64,000 bases of DNA. Source: Adiantum capillus-veneris (taxonomy: Eukaryota; Streptophyta; Polypodiopsida; Polypodiales; Pteridaceae). The stretch's first letter is position 1, and every line of letters begins with the position of its first letter. The notes under the pieces are model-generated. The model made no database searches and was not told the DNA's origin. It was given only the letters and a program-made list of their open reading frames with translations. The stretch lies in NCBI GenBank assembly GCA_014529385.2, contig CM043958.1, positions 89,861,025-89,925,024 on the forward strand, in the 5' to 3' direction. Of the stretch, positions 47,424 to 58,585 are shown one piece after another. Position numbers and translations under genes: made by a program.

Positions 47424-47513
47424 TTGATTGAAAGATATTTCAATCAAAAAATCTTTCGATCAGAAAAATTGCTTATAGAAAGACCGTCGCCGGTTTCGAT
47501 CGAAACCAGCGAC
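47424..47513. repeat. Subterminal palindromes of the hAT element
   Basis: TTGATTGAAAGATATTTCAA (plus TCAA) at 47,424-47,447 is a hairpin. 47,486-47,513 is a 28-base near-perfect inverted repeat centred on GGTTTCGATCGAAACC with GTCGC/GCGAC arms. Similar TTTTCGATC words lie at 54,090-54,175 near the other end. Confidence 0.7.
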
Positions 47514-47600
47514 TGTAGTTGAGAGTGCAAAAGACAGCTAGAGCTTATTGAGGTATACTTTTAAAGTTGTTTACATTTGTTCTAACTTGTTTTTGTGTGT

Positions 47601-47900
47601 TGTGCCATACTCGTGTGGTGCAATAGTTTTTCTCTCACCTTAGAGTTGGCTTGCAGGTTATAGGCCACTTCGTGGTGTGTAGCCATCCGGCTCACTCGAG
47701 AAGTGAGTAGAAGCTAGTCGCTTTTCTTGTGCTGTGCAACCACTTGGATCACTACAGAGAGGGATTTTAGGACAGACTTAGATTCTCACTCGTGTGGTGC
47801 AGTAGTATATCTCTCACCACAGAGCTCAGGTAGAATTTAATGGTCGACTTGTGGAGTGCATTAGGCATGATGCTACACTTCTCACTTCAGAGTGACCTAT
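47601..47900. repeat. 59-61-bp minisatellite, five copies
   Basis: The word CGTGTGGTGCA and variants recur at 47,612, 47,671, 47,730, 47,791 and 47,850 (spacings 59, 59, 61 and 59), each followed by a CTCTCAC...AGAG segment. The copies are well diverged. Confidence 0.75.
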
Positions 47901-47929
47901 AGGTTTCTCAATTTTAGATCAGCTCAAAT

Positions 47930-48480
47930 CATCGTTTGTACCATGTAAAAATGCAACAGTTTTGCTTGTCAAACAGAGAGTGGAGAGATGCATAGTTTAT
48001 GCCCTCTTTATCTCTGTGTGACGCACTGTTTACTCTTGTGCTTTGAACTCCAAAAGACACGTCATTGTTCATCACTAGATGACTTGGTGTTGTCTTGGAT
48101 GTAGATACATACGATATTTGGCCTGCATCTGAGATTGTTAAGTTGTTTCGTTGATGTTTGTATTGTGAGCTACACACACTTCATTAGGGATTAGATTAAG
48201 TCACATCATCGCTCTTACTACATAGAAATACGAGGGATATGTTTATCTACCTAAGAGTGGAGAGATGCATACCTATGCCCTCTTCATCTTAGCATGACAC
48301 GCCTTGCCCTTGTACTTTCTAATCCATAGATAAGCCACTCATCAATAGACGACTTGGTGTTGTCTTGGATGTAAATATGTACAATGTTTGACCACAATTT
48401 GAGATTGTTAAATTGTCCGTTGATGATTGTGTTTTGCATTCCAAACACTTCATCAGAGATTAGATTGATTAAACTATCAA
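47930..48480. repeat. Tandem duplication of about 275 bp upstream of the kinase-like gene
   Basis: TGGAGAGATGCAT occurs at 47,981 and 48,258 (277 bp apart). GACTTGGTGTTGTCTTGGAT occurs at 48,081 and 48,351 (270 bp). Most intervening blocks also pair up. Confidence 0.85.
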
Positions 48481-48819
48481 TTAACAGTACAACAACGTCC
48501 AGGACTTGTGCTGAGCATGCCTCACACAAGCTCGGTTTTTCACATGTATGTTTTGATCATTTACATGTATTATGTAACTCACATAACAGGGTCCAATTCT
48601 TGTGATGAGCATCCCTCACACTCTTGGCATGTTCACCTCTCTTCATCTCTCTATTTGTGTGTTCTCCTCTCTATTGTACAATGTATGGATTGCAATCATA
48701 ATATATCATTGTCTGCTATAAATTATGTCAATTGTTTATGGATTAGGGTCATGAAACAATTTTGATAGTTTCTCATCTCCTCTGACAACGTTTATGTTTT
48801 AAAATTATATCTTGCAGAT

Positions 48820-50826
48820 ATGACGGATACTAAGCTGGCAAAACATCAACAAAAATTTTCCTTCAAAGTGATAGTACATCACTTTCATCATATGTCAAAG
48901 CCTGAGATTCATTGTTGCCTAAACCCCTCTGCTCAGGAAAATTATTACTACTTCACAAAGGCCTTAGCTAAGTCTGTATTTGAGCAGCTTCAGCTCGCAT
49001 TTACGCCCGCTGCTTTTAAAATATCTCTAATGACATCAGGTTCATTATTGAACATGGTCAAGCAGTCTATTGGACAGTCGCAAAAAAATATTCAGGATCT
49101 AAAAATTCCTAAAATAATTACTTTGCCAGGCATAGCTACTCACATACAACTTGTGCAACAATTGTATACTGAGTTCAAGAGCAAGGAGAAGCTGGAAAGA
49201 GCAACAAAGTGAACGAGAGTGGAAGCCAACTCTTCTGATGCTACTGAAGAGCAAGGATCTATCATTAGAATAGAGTCTATTGTTAGTGCCACTCTCACTC
49301 TGGATCAGTCTTAGCTCCCCTATTGCATCTTTTGCCAAAAACTACAATCTTCAACATACAGGATCCACAGCTAGATGGGAACACGTGAAGCATGTAGGTG
49401 TCACACATCCTGCATTTAAAGATCCACTATATGCGGCGAAGATCTTCAAAGTACTCTTGCATGGACCCACACTGGATCAATAGGTTAAAGACAAAGCCAC
49501 AATTTTGGACATCGCTTATCGCGGCATTATTTATCCACTTGCCATGGTCCACCACATAGAGCGTCCAATGCTCATTTCACGTTTTTGGAATGGCGGCCAT
49601 GTAGAGCATTGGATAAAAGAGTGCACTGTAGATGGTAGTCAACCTTCCATTTGCATTTATGTAACCACTAAAGGAACAATATAGCTATTCCAAAATAACA
49701 TTTTGTAGATAATAAATGCTCTTCTTTAGACCCTAAAGTATCTACATTCGAATGACTATCTCCACAAAGACCTTGACTCCCACAACATGATGCTTCACTT
49801 TGGACAAAAGAGGTCTATGCACGCATTGTGGATTGGGGGTCATGTCCAAAGACCAAAACAATGACATACTTTCCTCCTCTCCACGACTTGCAAATAGTTA
49901 CTAGCAAGCAGACCGAGAGAGATTTTCCATGGGCTGCCCCAGAATGCATATCTACTAATCCCCCTCCTTGAAATAAAGCCATGGATATCTTCTCCATGTG
50001 CCATACTTGTAAACAAATCTTGAACTGCATGTTAGTGCCACAAGAGCAAAAGAAAAGGGATTTTTTAAGCAATGTACTTACCCTCCTTGAGAGTGGCAAG
50101 CAAAACAATCCCTCAACCCGACCTAATGCTTTTAACTTTATCTCTATCTAAACGGTGCCCATAGAGTGGGCTATGACATTGTAATGATTTCTAGTCTATG
50201 ACTAGCTGATGATTTGATTATTGTCCTCTTTAGTATTAAGTTATCTTGTCTCTTTCCGACGACTAGGAATCAGCTCTTGTAAAGCTATTAGACTTGTAGC
50301 ACAAAGGACTCGAACGAGTATTGCTACGAAGATTCATACGTTGAGAGAGAGTTATGCCAAACAATAACCAAATGGCACTCTACTTTATACAGCAATCCTA
50401 TGTTTACGACATCCTTGGGAGACGTATAGATTGGTCATATCGTCCTAAAAATTTTGGCGTTGGGCATGGTCGGATTGCAGAGAAAGTGGTAGCAAGTCAC
50501 ACCAACAATCCAATGTCTGCAAGCAAACTTTCCATAGTTTTGCTTGTCAAAGCATCAAAGATGCTCGTTACATTAGCAATCCAATGGAAAGATCTTGCAA
50601 GCCAAGGAGAGACACCTGATATTTTGCGCGGCAAAATCCTTGAGCTTGAGATAAAGCTATCAGAGGCCCAAGCCAAGCTGCACAACAGTATGCATCACTC
50701 TACGGACCATTGCCAAATCAGGTTGGTCCTTCGCAATAAGAACCTGTAGGCCCATCTTCCACACTTGAAAGAACTGAGTTCAACATAGATGAACTACTCA
50801 ATGAGCTGAGTCAATCTTTGGCTTGA
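48820..50826 (+). pseudogene. Protein-kinase-like gene inside the hAT element, broken
   Basis: The first frame (48,820-49,212, 130 codons) has no known motif; its ATG lies three bases after a TTGCAG splice-acceptor-like site, suggesting a 5' UTR intron. The kinase fold follows. N-lobe: YAAKIFKVLL (49,430-49,460) with a VAIK-type Lys. Then RFWNGGHVEHWI (hinge region, about 49,573). Catalytic loop: YLHSNDYLHKDLDSHN (about 49,738-49,790), where HKD replaces HRD. Metal-binding DWG replaces DFG (about 49,831). P-loop end: FPWAAPEC (about 49,924-49,950). Then AMDIFSMCHTC and a late RP pair. A C-terminal coiled-coil-like region lies at 50,354-50,826. Four in-frame TAGs (49,481; 49,682; 49,706; 49,727), a TGA (49,969) and at least two shifts kill it. 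The subfamily is unknown. Confidence 0.7.
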
Positions 50827-51005
50827 GCCTCTTCGTTCACTTTACCCCCATCTATTTTGATTTGAAGAAAATGCGAAGGGCTATAGTTTTTGTAATCACA
50901 ACTTGTTATTTATCCCCTCAACTATCTATTTTTCAATTCTCGATCAAACAGATTGTATTGTATTGTATTGTATCTAACTATAATTATGACTCTTATTGCA
51001 AAAGT

Positions 51006-51010
<5 letters not shown>

Positions 51011-51069
<59 letters not shown>
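51011..51069. repeat. (GA)n microsatellite
   Basis: Pure GA run of about 59 bases between the convergent kinase-like and transposase genes. Confidence 0.95.
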
Positions 51070-51071
<2 letters not shown>

Positions 51072-51130
51072 GAACATCTTATAGTGTAACATTTCACATA
51101 CTCACAGTGGCAAAACTTACAGGCATTTAG

Positions 51131-52854
51131 TCATACATCTTCGTCTCTATCAAACACACCAATCATATCATCTATTTCATCCATATCAGAGCATTCTGAA
51201 GCTATCTCCCATTCCATATCATTGTCATTGTCTACTTCTGCAGCTATAGCTTCATGGGTTTGAAAGATGTCGTAGTGCTTTTGTGCTGCTTTTGAAGCCA
51301 TGTTCACTGGCTTATGGATAAGTCTCATGCTACAGAAAAGATAAGCCAAATGAGCAGCACGTTTAGGGTGAAGCCGGTTTTGTTTCTCGGTATGCATAAA
51401 GTCAAAAGCAGATTAATTTCTCTCACAACTTCCACTTGATGCTACAATAGATAGAACCCTAACTGCAATGTGTTGCAACTCCACTTTCTCCCCACCATAC
51501 TCCTTCCACCATAGAGGCGCACGTGTGTGCAATGGCATCTATATGCCATGGATGCTAGAACATGCCAGTTCTATTAGCATAATCAACCCGCTGATGAAAA
51601 GAAGTTTTCCCATCCTCTTGTCCCAATAGTTGAGTACACACTATTTTGAAGTCAGTCATGACTTCTTTATTGACCAATTGTTGGTGCATTTGAAATTTGG
51701 GATCCGATACAAATGTAGCACCATGCAACGGCTTATGCAATTGCATCCATCGCTTGTTGGCAGTTATGATTATGGAAGCTTTGTCCTTTGCACCAAAGCT
51801 AGCATGCTCTCTTAATTTGTGTAATGCCTTTGACATATACCAATAAACTGGACCAAAGAAAAAAGAATCTTTGTCGACTATTCAGAAAAGATCTACAAAT
51901 GGTTTGGCCAAGGTGACAATTCTCTCTACATTGTGCCAAAAAAACTTGCGAGTTCACAAGCTGTACACATCTTGTAGCTGCCTCTTGGTAGCTAGGATAC
52001 TTGCTGAGCCAAGCATCCCATCGTCTATCGGCTACCATTTCAATCAAAGCAGTCTTCTTTTCTTGCAAGGTGGCAAGAACATAGTATGTGGTTGCAAACC
52101 TTGTCGCACAAAATATCTGCAAAGTTCTACTAGGTGATTTTATTTGAAAAAGAGCATACAAAAATTGATGCTCTCTATATCCTTGCTATATAACCATTGG
52201 TCTTCTCTTTTAAAGAGGTATCAATTGATTCTACGAACATAGACCCTCTAGGGTTGATAAGCATCACATTGATGAGTGGCTTCTTCTGGTAGTTGGCCCA
52301 TCCATCCAATGCTATGGTGCAACCATATGCAGGAACAAAGTCCACTACCGTGCGCTTGAGGATGGCTTCAGTAATGTCTTTCACTTTATCTAGATACTCT
52401 GTGCGCATCTTATTATACTCACAAAGCACAAACACTTTTTTGGATGTGCTCATTAAAGCATCTTGAAATATGGGGTTGCGCACAACATTGAATGGTATAC
52501 CGCGTTCCACAAAATCTTGTGTCCATTTCAAGTGCAACTCAAGCAACCATTGCTTATCTAATGCTTCATATAGCGTTTGGACATTGGATGATGCTTTACT
52601 AACTTTAATTGAGCTAGGATTTGTTGCTACTGACGTTGAAGCATGTCCATGAAAAGGAATTGACTGGGGAGTGTGATCATTTGCTTCCGTAGGGAGCCGT
52701 ACACTCGAACACATTACCAGTAAACTTTAAATAAATGCTCTTTGATTCTGGTCGCATTACTGAACTCGTGTCTGTAGGTCTTGCATTTCAATCAAGATGT
52801 ATTCTTTTCGGCATTCAGCTTGTGGACGTAACTCCACTCGTGTTCTTTCACCAT
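51131..52854 (-). pseudogene. hAT transposase, broken and internally deleted
   Basis: Read from 52,854 on the minus strand. A BED-type zinc-finger remnant carries the NATRIKEHL helix (about 52,770). The DUF659-type core (52,175-52,714) includes CTIALDGWANYQKKPLINVM, with the first catalytic Asp. It then breaks. The next piece starts with CATRFATTYYVL (about 52,110), so the segment normally holding the second catalytic Asp is missing. KRWMQLHKPLHGATFVSDP follows (51,555-51,836). The dimerisation region has a CERN then NRLHPKRAAHLAYLF block (about 51,330-51,440), ending acidic at 51,131. At least three frame changes are present. It could not move the element. Confidence 0.85.
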
Positions 52855-54274
52855 GCTGGCAGATAAATTTAAACTGCTAGATTAACAACTCCTCCTGTCA
52901 ATTTTGATGTCAAAATTAATTCAAGCAACAAACTACACAAGCAATGATCTATCAATCAATATAGTGATCAAAATCTGTCCACATTAACAATTAGTCTCAT
53001 GCTACATTATCAATTAACATTAAATAATGATAGCCTTATTATTCTTCAATAAACTCATGTCAATCAAATCATATTTTCATGCGCTAAATAACTTTATCAC
53101 TTCAAACAAAACATTTCAATCACAATACTCACATTTCACTATACTGATTCATCTAAAGTGCAAGATTTTGGTTTTCACACATTATGATAATCGATAATCT
53201 TAATCACTTATTTAAAACAATACAAACAAATCTCATCATCACGTTGCACTATATCGATTTATCTAAAGTGCAAACTTACGGCTTTCACACATTATGATAA
53301 TATTAATCAATTCTTGCAATTGATTCTCATTAATCAATAATATTAATCAAATCTTACAATTTGATTCTCATTAGAACATAAGGATTTATTGCAAACCTTG
53401 ATGATTGTCATATCTATCTGAAGTGTGAACAAGAAGTTCTCACACTCCACGGTAGATCTTTAAGAGCTTACCTATCTGTAGTTGTTGCACGTGTACGATC
53501 ACACAAGATGATACATGTACCAATCCAAATAAAGATAATTTACTATCAATGTATTTGGACATGAGATTCCTAAATTTTAATTCCAGTGAGAGCATAGTGT
53601 GATGGCTCTACACAGGACAAAAAAATTTCTATCTATGTTCACTTTGAGGTGAGAAAATATATGCACGTCAAAATTGAACCTACCTAAATAAAATTGATCT
53701 CTATTCTATTATATTTTACAGACTGATAACCTCATGTGAGAGTACACTCTACACACAATGGAAATCTCTAAATTATATCACTAATTCACTTCCACATGTC
53801 AGTAAACTGAGCACGTAGCAAGTGACTCCTAAAAAATAAACACCTTGTATGAGTGAGAGTTTGAGCTCTACATAACACACAAAGATTACATAATTTGAAC
53901 CTAAAAAAAACGAATCAATCAACTTTTAAAAAAACATTAAATTGATTTTAAACAAAATATTTTAAAACTAATTTAAATTTCAATAATTTCTAAAATATTT
54001 AAAAATTTATTTTTTTCTCTACTATTGACATGGAATACATTTTGTGATGAATACTAGTCTCAACAAGGTGCGTTGTCGCTATATATACTATTTTTTCGAT
54101 CAATATATTCTTTGATGGAAAAATACTTTGTGCAAAGTATGCTTCGATTGAATTTTTTTTGATCGAAAAACTAGGAAAACAATTGGTTGCCCGTTTTTGA
54201 TGATGTGGCATCGTATAATATGAGGCCATGTAAAATACGCACGTATATCCCGTTTAGCGTATAATGCAACTTAG
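52855..54274. other. AT-rich 5' flank and right end of the hAT element
   Basis: No gene. A 110-bp tandem repeat is marked by ATCTAAAGTG at 53,151 and 53,261 and ATTATGATAA at 53,181 and 53,291. A 42-bp repeat with TTGATTCTCATTA lies near 53,310-53,380. The last 17 bases (54,258-54,274) form the right terminal inverted repeat. Confidence 0.6.
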
Positions 54275-54282
54275 CTCTTCCG
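54275..54282. repeat. hAT target-site duplication, right
   Basis: CTCTTCCG, identical to 47,315-47,322. Confidence 0.85.
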
Positions 54283-55110
54283 TATCCATCTGTCCTATTG
54301 TTGACACGACTTTTTCACTAGTAATTGGGGTTGAGGTCAATACAATAGCAGTTGGACATAATCTAGCAAAGTGTTCGAATTTGTTACATTTGAAACAGGC
54401 TCCAAAGAAAGTGCCAAAGTTGAGAGGAATAACCTTGAGACTAGCCCCCACATTCACTACAAGATTTTTACGTTGAAGTTTCCTGATATCCCACCAAAAA
54501 CTTATTGGTTGAAGTGCCCGCTGGTCTAACAACTGGTATAAAAAGAGGGGTACCAAGGGCTTTTGTTAGATCCCTTAGATTGCTTCTCGTCCATTTTGAG
54601 AGTCTGAAAAATTCAATCCATACTGAAGATAAGTCTTGGAATGCATTAGGGGATTCAAATGAAGGGTCGCAAGGGAGAACATGAATTGGTGTCGGTTCAG
54701 AAATAATGGGCTTTTCGACAGGACTTTGGCCACATCCACTTTGTCGCTTAATTGCACAGAGAGGAAGCCTTTTGCCAAATACTAGACATTAACAACACAT
54801 CCTCCCTAATTTAGGACATTGGGGCTATGAAGCCAATTGATAAGCTCAACTCATGCAGGTACCCTCCCCATTACATTGAAGATCGGTGTGGATTTGGTAA
54901 CATCAACAAGTTGTTTCTAATAAGAGCAAGAAAGACAGAAATGATGAGGGCATCTTGAACTTCCACACTTTGCAGGAGCGTTCTTTTTAAAGTTTGATAG
55001 GTGCCCATCACCAAGAGATTACATGAGTTGCCACCAACGAGTAGCCATTTCCATCGGACTGCTCGCTGCCTCGAGAGGAACCTTGAACCATACTAGAAGC
55101 AACGACATCA
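54275..55110 (-). pseudogene. LINE ORF1, antisense (5' half of split LINE)
   Basis: Minus strand: a DUF4283-like start (KGFLSVQLSDKVDVAKVL, 54,575-54,778), then VNVGASLKVIPLNFGTFFG and a complete zinc knuckle CFKCNKFEHFARLC (about 54,390). It reads on to DTEE at the hAT insertion point and continues at 47,322. The upstream limit is uncertain. This is the only copy here with all knuckle residues. Plant L1-type ORF1 proteins bind the element RNA. Confidence 0.75.
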
Positions 55111-57189
55111 ACGAGACCAAGATGTAGTATATCCAAGAGCTCATAAGAGAGCCACCTCAAAAAATAAGCTAGATCAAAATCCATAAGTCCGAACTAGAAT
55201 CATTGGACCACCAAGGAGCCAGGCCCCACGCAGGATCAGGAGACGCCATCAGAAAACCAAGATCGCAGACCATGCAACATCCAAAGCCGAAACAAGCCAG
55301 ATCACCTAATTCATAAGCACACCACTGATCACACTTCAACACAGAGTTCATATCTCCCTCACAAAACTTGTTCCTCACACATGCAAACACTGAATAGGGA
55401 GCTTAGTAGATCACTAGAGTGATCTCACATAAAGAACAAGAGTGCATAATATCATTCGTGAAACAAGGTGAAAGTCCTGATGGGTTTTTTTCTTGTGCCA
55501 AAACTCACAACTTTGAGTGGAGAAATATGTTAGAGCATAGTAACAAGAAGAATTACAACACCCCCCTGCTAGAATACAGTCAGGGATATATAGAGAACAC
55601 TGAACAGACACAAACATGATTTTACAAGGAGCCCTAACCGAGATACAAACTTGTAAACCATAGCTGTCAAAAATATGATTACATAAGACCGTACCAGGAC
55701 ATCGAAGCCATCACTGGGAAGGCACCATGAGTGGCAGTCTTCCACCCCACACACCCATGTCCACACAAAGTCAACAATTCCACCATAGATAGCACTAAAC
55801 CGTCTTTGAAGGGAGCCACTCTATCAAAAGAAAAAAAAAAGAGAAGGCAATGGGGATCCCACCATGCATGGGAGGCTGCCACCCCACCCATGAATGTCCA
55901 CCAAGCCGCACTACAAACCCCTTATGAGACCAGCATCATCACAACACCAGTTCAAATAGATGGGAAAAGGAAGCCAAAACCAAACTAGTCCAAGAAGACA
56001 AAACCATACCGGTCCAAGAAGCTGAACCAAGCACCATAGACTCTCCAGGTGAACCACACATCTTCCAAAGGAGACTTGAACCACTGTCGGAACCACATCC
56101 CATGGCCACACACATCAAAACTCTCAACAAGACCATAACTTAGTGCGATAAGAACACAAGTCCCTGCCACCAGTACGCCCCTTGCAAAACTGTATCTCTA
56201 AAGCAGATTCGACATTCATTTTCTTCCCAAAGGAAATGGGAGAGCAGGTCTCTCCCGGAGGCAAAAATAGGCCGCAATATGCACCCTCAAACAACACAGG
56301 AGAGGGAAGAGGTAGTCAGCCCCCTCCCTCCCAGGACACACCCTATCTCAGATGGTTTACATAAAAGATGAGAAGGAGAGTGTGTAATCCACTATCTATA
56401 TTATATTAAAAGCAATTAAATAGGTTAATCATCACTATCTTGCCATGTGCTACATCCACGAGTTTCTAAGGGACTTAGCAAAATATAAGAAAATTAAAAC
56501 TAGAAGAGCACTCATCTGATTGCTTTTCTCCATATACTTTTGTCCTTGAGGGTATTCCATGCATCGCAAAATAGTCCGCATGAAGGTTCACTGCTTCTCT
56601 GCAAGGGTTTCACGGTGGGTAGCCTGAGCGACCGCACATGGGTTGGGGGGCCCTTTGGTGAGTTTTCTAGGGACTCATCGCCCTTCTCAAGAAGAGTTTT
56701 GGATGGGCTACAGGTCCAGAGGCTTTTGCAGAGGGTTTGGCTTGGTCTAGGGTTATGATTGCTCCATGGATGCGGCTTTTAGTTGTTCCCTTCCTCCAAG
56801 GAGACTTGTGGTGGAGCAGTAGACCCTTTTTTTTGGATCTGTGGCTTGCGGCTACCCTCCCTCAATTTGAGAGTAAATCAATCACCATGAAGTGTTTGGG
56901 GATGGTGCTGGTCCATTCTGGTGCGGGTTGGTTTCAATTGGTGCGATGTCTGTTTGTTGGCTTGTCAATAAGCTTAGCTCGCCAGATCTTGGTTTGATGG
57001 CTTTGGAAAAGTGCTCAGTTGAGCTTAAATTGTATTAAGCATAGAAGGTCACAAACTGCCCTGGCATATCCTTTGCACAGGGTTCTCTAGAAAATAATAC
57101 ACCAAAGGGGGTCGCATCTCCTTGACTATATTTACATACGAAGCTTGCAGCTTTAGTTTTGTTTTACAGTAGTTTCCACCGACGCATGT
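55111..57189. other. Non-coding; no gene recognised
   Basis: Short open frames on both strands, including 56,540-57,000, contain no motif I know. 55,420-56,360 has a mixed composition resembling a decayed LTR or intergenic DNA. No terminal repeats were found. Confidence 0.45.
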
Positions 57190-57669
57190 CTAGAACAACA
57201 TTGGTGTCCAGAGATCACACTTTTTCTGAAAAAGTAACTCATTTTTAGAATGCCAAATTGCTCTCAATACAATAGCTCTTACTATGCAAATGTCCGTCAG
57301 AAGATCCATATTGTTGATGTGTCTAGATCCCATAGCTAGGTCACGTCTAAAGAAGGGAGTTCCCAAATGTGTGTACACCCACTTGCAAGCAAAGCCAATG
57401 AAAACTCTGATTTTCGGACAACCCTAGAACAGGTGCGTGAGGCGTTCATTTGGGTGCTTGCATCTGACAAAGATACCTTTGGCTAGACCTTTTGCTTTGG
57501 CCTTGTCCTTGGTGGGGATGAAACCAATGAGTAATCTCCAAAGAAACACTTTATCTTTCTCTTTGCATTTGGCCTTCCAAATGCTGCCAACTACTTGGCT
57601 CCATTTTCTTGCACCCACTTCTTTGACCAAATCTAGTTGAGGTGATCTATCCATACCGTTGAAGAGCAA
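57190..57669 (-). pseudogene. LINE ORF2 3' end (reverse-transcriptase zinc-binding domain), antisense
   Basis: Minus strand: WSQVVGSIWKAKCKEKDKVFLWRLL, then a C-x-H segment (VRCKHPNERLTHLF), and in a shifted frame RAIVLRAIWHSKNELLFQ. This is the zf-RVT layout at the end of plant LINE ORF2. It ends 20 bp from the plus-strand LINE, so two LINE fragments meet in opposite orientation. Confidence 0.7.
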
Positions 57670-57687
57670 AGCTTTTCATAAATTGAT

Positions 57688-58558
57688 ATGACAACTGTGT
57701 GCGTGATACCATGGAAGCTAGTATTTGACTCGATTGAATCTCTCCAGGGGATTCATCCTGTCTGGGTTGAGTTTGTGGGTTTACCTAGCTGCCCTTGGTT
57801 TTTTATCAAGATGCTTGCCAGTCAAGTAGGCACCCCTTTGTTTGTTCCTAGCAAGAAAGGTCTAGGCAAGACCTCCAACTGGATTTGTATAAGCTGGAAT
57901 GTTTTTAGGACACCTCCAAAGAGCATGGTGATCGATGTTGGAGCTGACCTAATAACTATTCCCCTCAATTTTGGGGCCTACTTTGGGGCTTTCTTTGAGT
58001 GTAACAAATTTGGTCACTTTGCCAAGGATTGTCTCTTGAAGGCTAAAGTAAGTGACAATCCTACAATGCAAGATGCCGTTACAAGGGACGACAATCATGC
58101 CCTTGTTAAGAAAACAACTTTAGAAAAGAGTGAAAAACTAATAAGGAATAACGAAGTCACAAGTGCAAGGGAGGAAAAAGAGGCTATGCTTTGCGACAAA
58201 GAGGACACCTTAGTGTAGGAGAATGCTTTGGAGATGAAAAGAGTACACCGCAAATCTCTCCGATGAAAATGATTTTGTCTCTCTGGCCTCTACTTATAAG
58301 TTTCTGACAGTAACAAGTCCCAGGGCTCAAGACGGTCAAAATGGTGAAGACAATGGCTAGAGAATCCATGACACTAGAAGCTATTGGTGCCTTGGAAGGG
58401 AAAGGCACCTCTCCACCCCCCACTCTACCAGAAGGAGGGACTTGTGGCATCCCGATCCACAATCTCTTTGAAGTACTTCAAGAAAAGAAGTCCCTTGACT
58501 CTGGAGAACCTCCGAATTCTCGAAGGATCAGAATTGTAGTGACTGGGTAGGGGTCAAA
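57688..58558 (+). pseudogene. LINE ORF1, plus strand, 5'-truncated
   Basis: It starts in the DUF4283 domain (VWVEFVGLPSCPWF) and reads to DVGADLITIPLNFGAYFG. The zinc knuckle ECNKFGHFAKDC at about 57,995 has lost its first Cys (Phe instead). A Lys/Glu-rich tail ends at a TAG at 58,216. Another frame carries the Pro-rich end with NLFEVLQEKKS (about 58,460). ORF2 starts 28 bp after it. Confidence 0.75.
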
Positions 58559-58585
58559 TGTTGAGGAGTTTGTCCCTCTCACCCC

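Larger units (their letters stand above)
47323..54274. mobile_element. hAT DNA transposon (6,952 bp) containing a kinase-like gene
   Basis: Both ends are set by the 8-bp duplication and by terminal inverted repeats: CTGCGTTGCCTTTATACG at the left and, reverse complemented, CTAAGTTGCATTATACG at the right (about 14 of 17-18 positions match with one gap). Excising it and one duplication copy rejoins the LINE ORF1 in frame (DTEE/ETSY), which is strong evidence for the exact boundaries. It holds a minus-strand hAT transposase pseudogene (51,131-52,854) and a plus-strand protein-kinase-like pseudogene (48,820-50,826) in convergent orientation. A (GA)n tract lies between them. Subterminal DNA is rich in TTCGATCGAAA-type palindromes. 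Confidence 0.85.

Noticed and set aside
55414-56364. Several overlapping open frames on both strands
   Set aside because: All short, none with a known motif, and they overlap one another in several frames.
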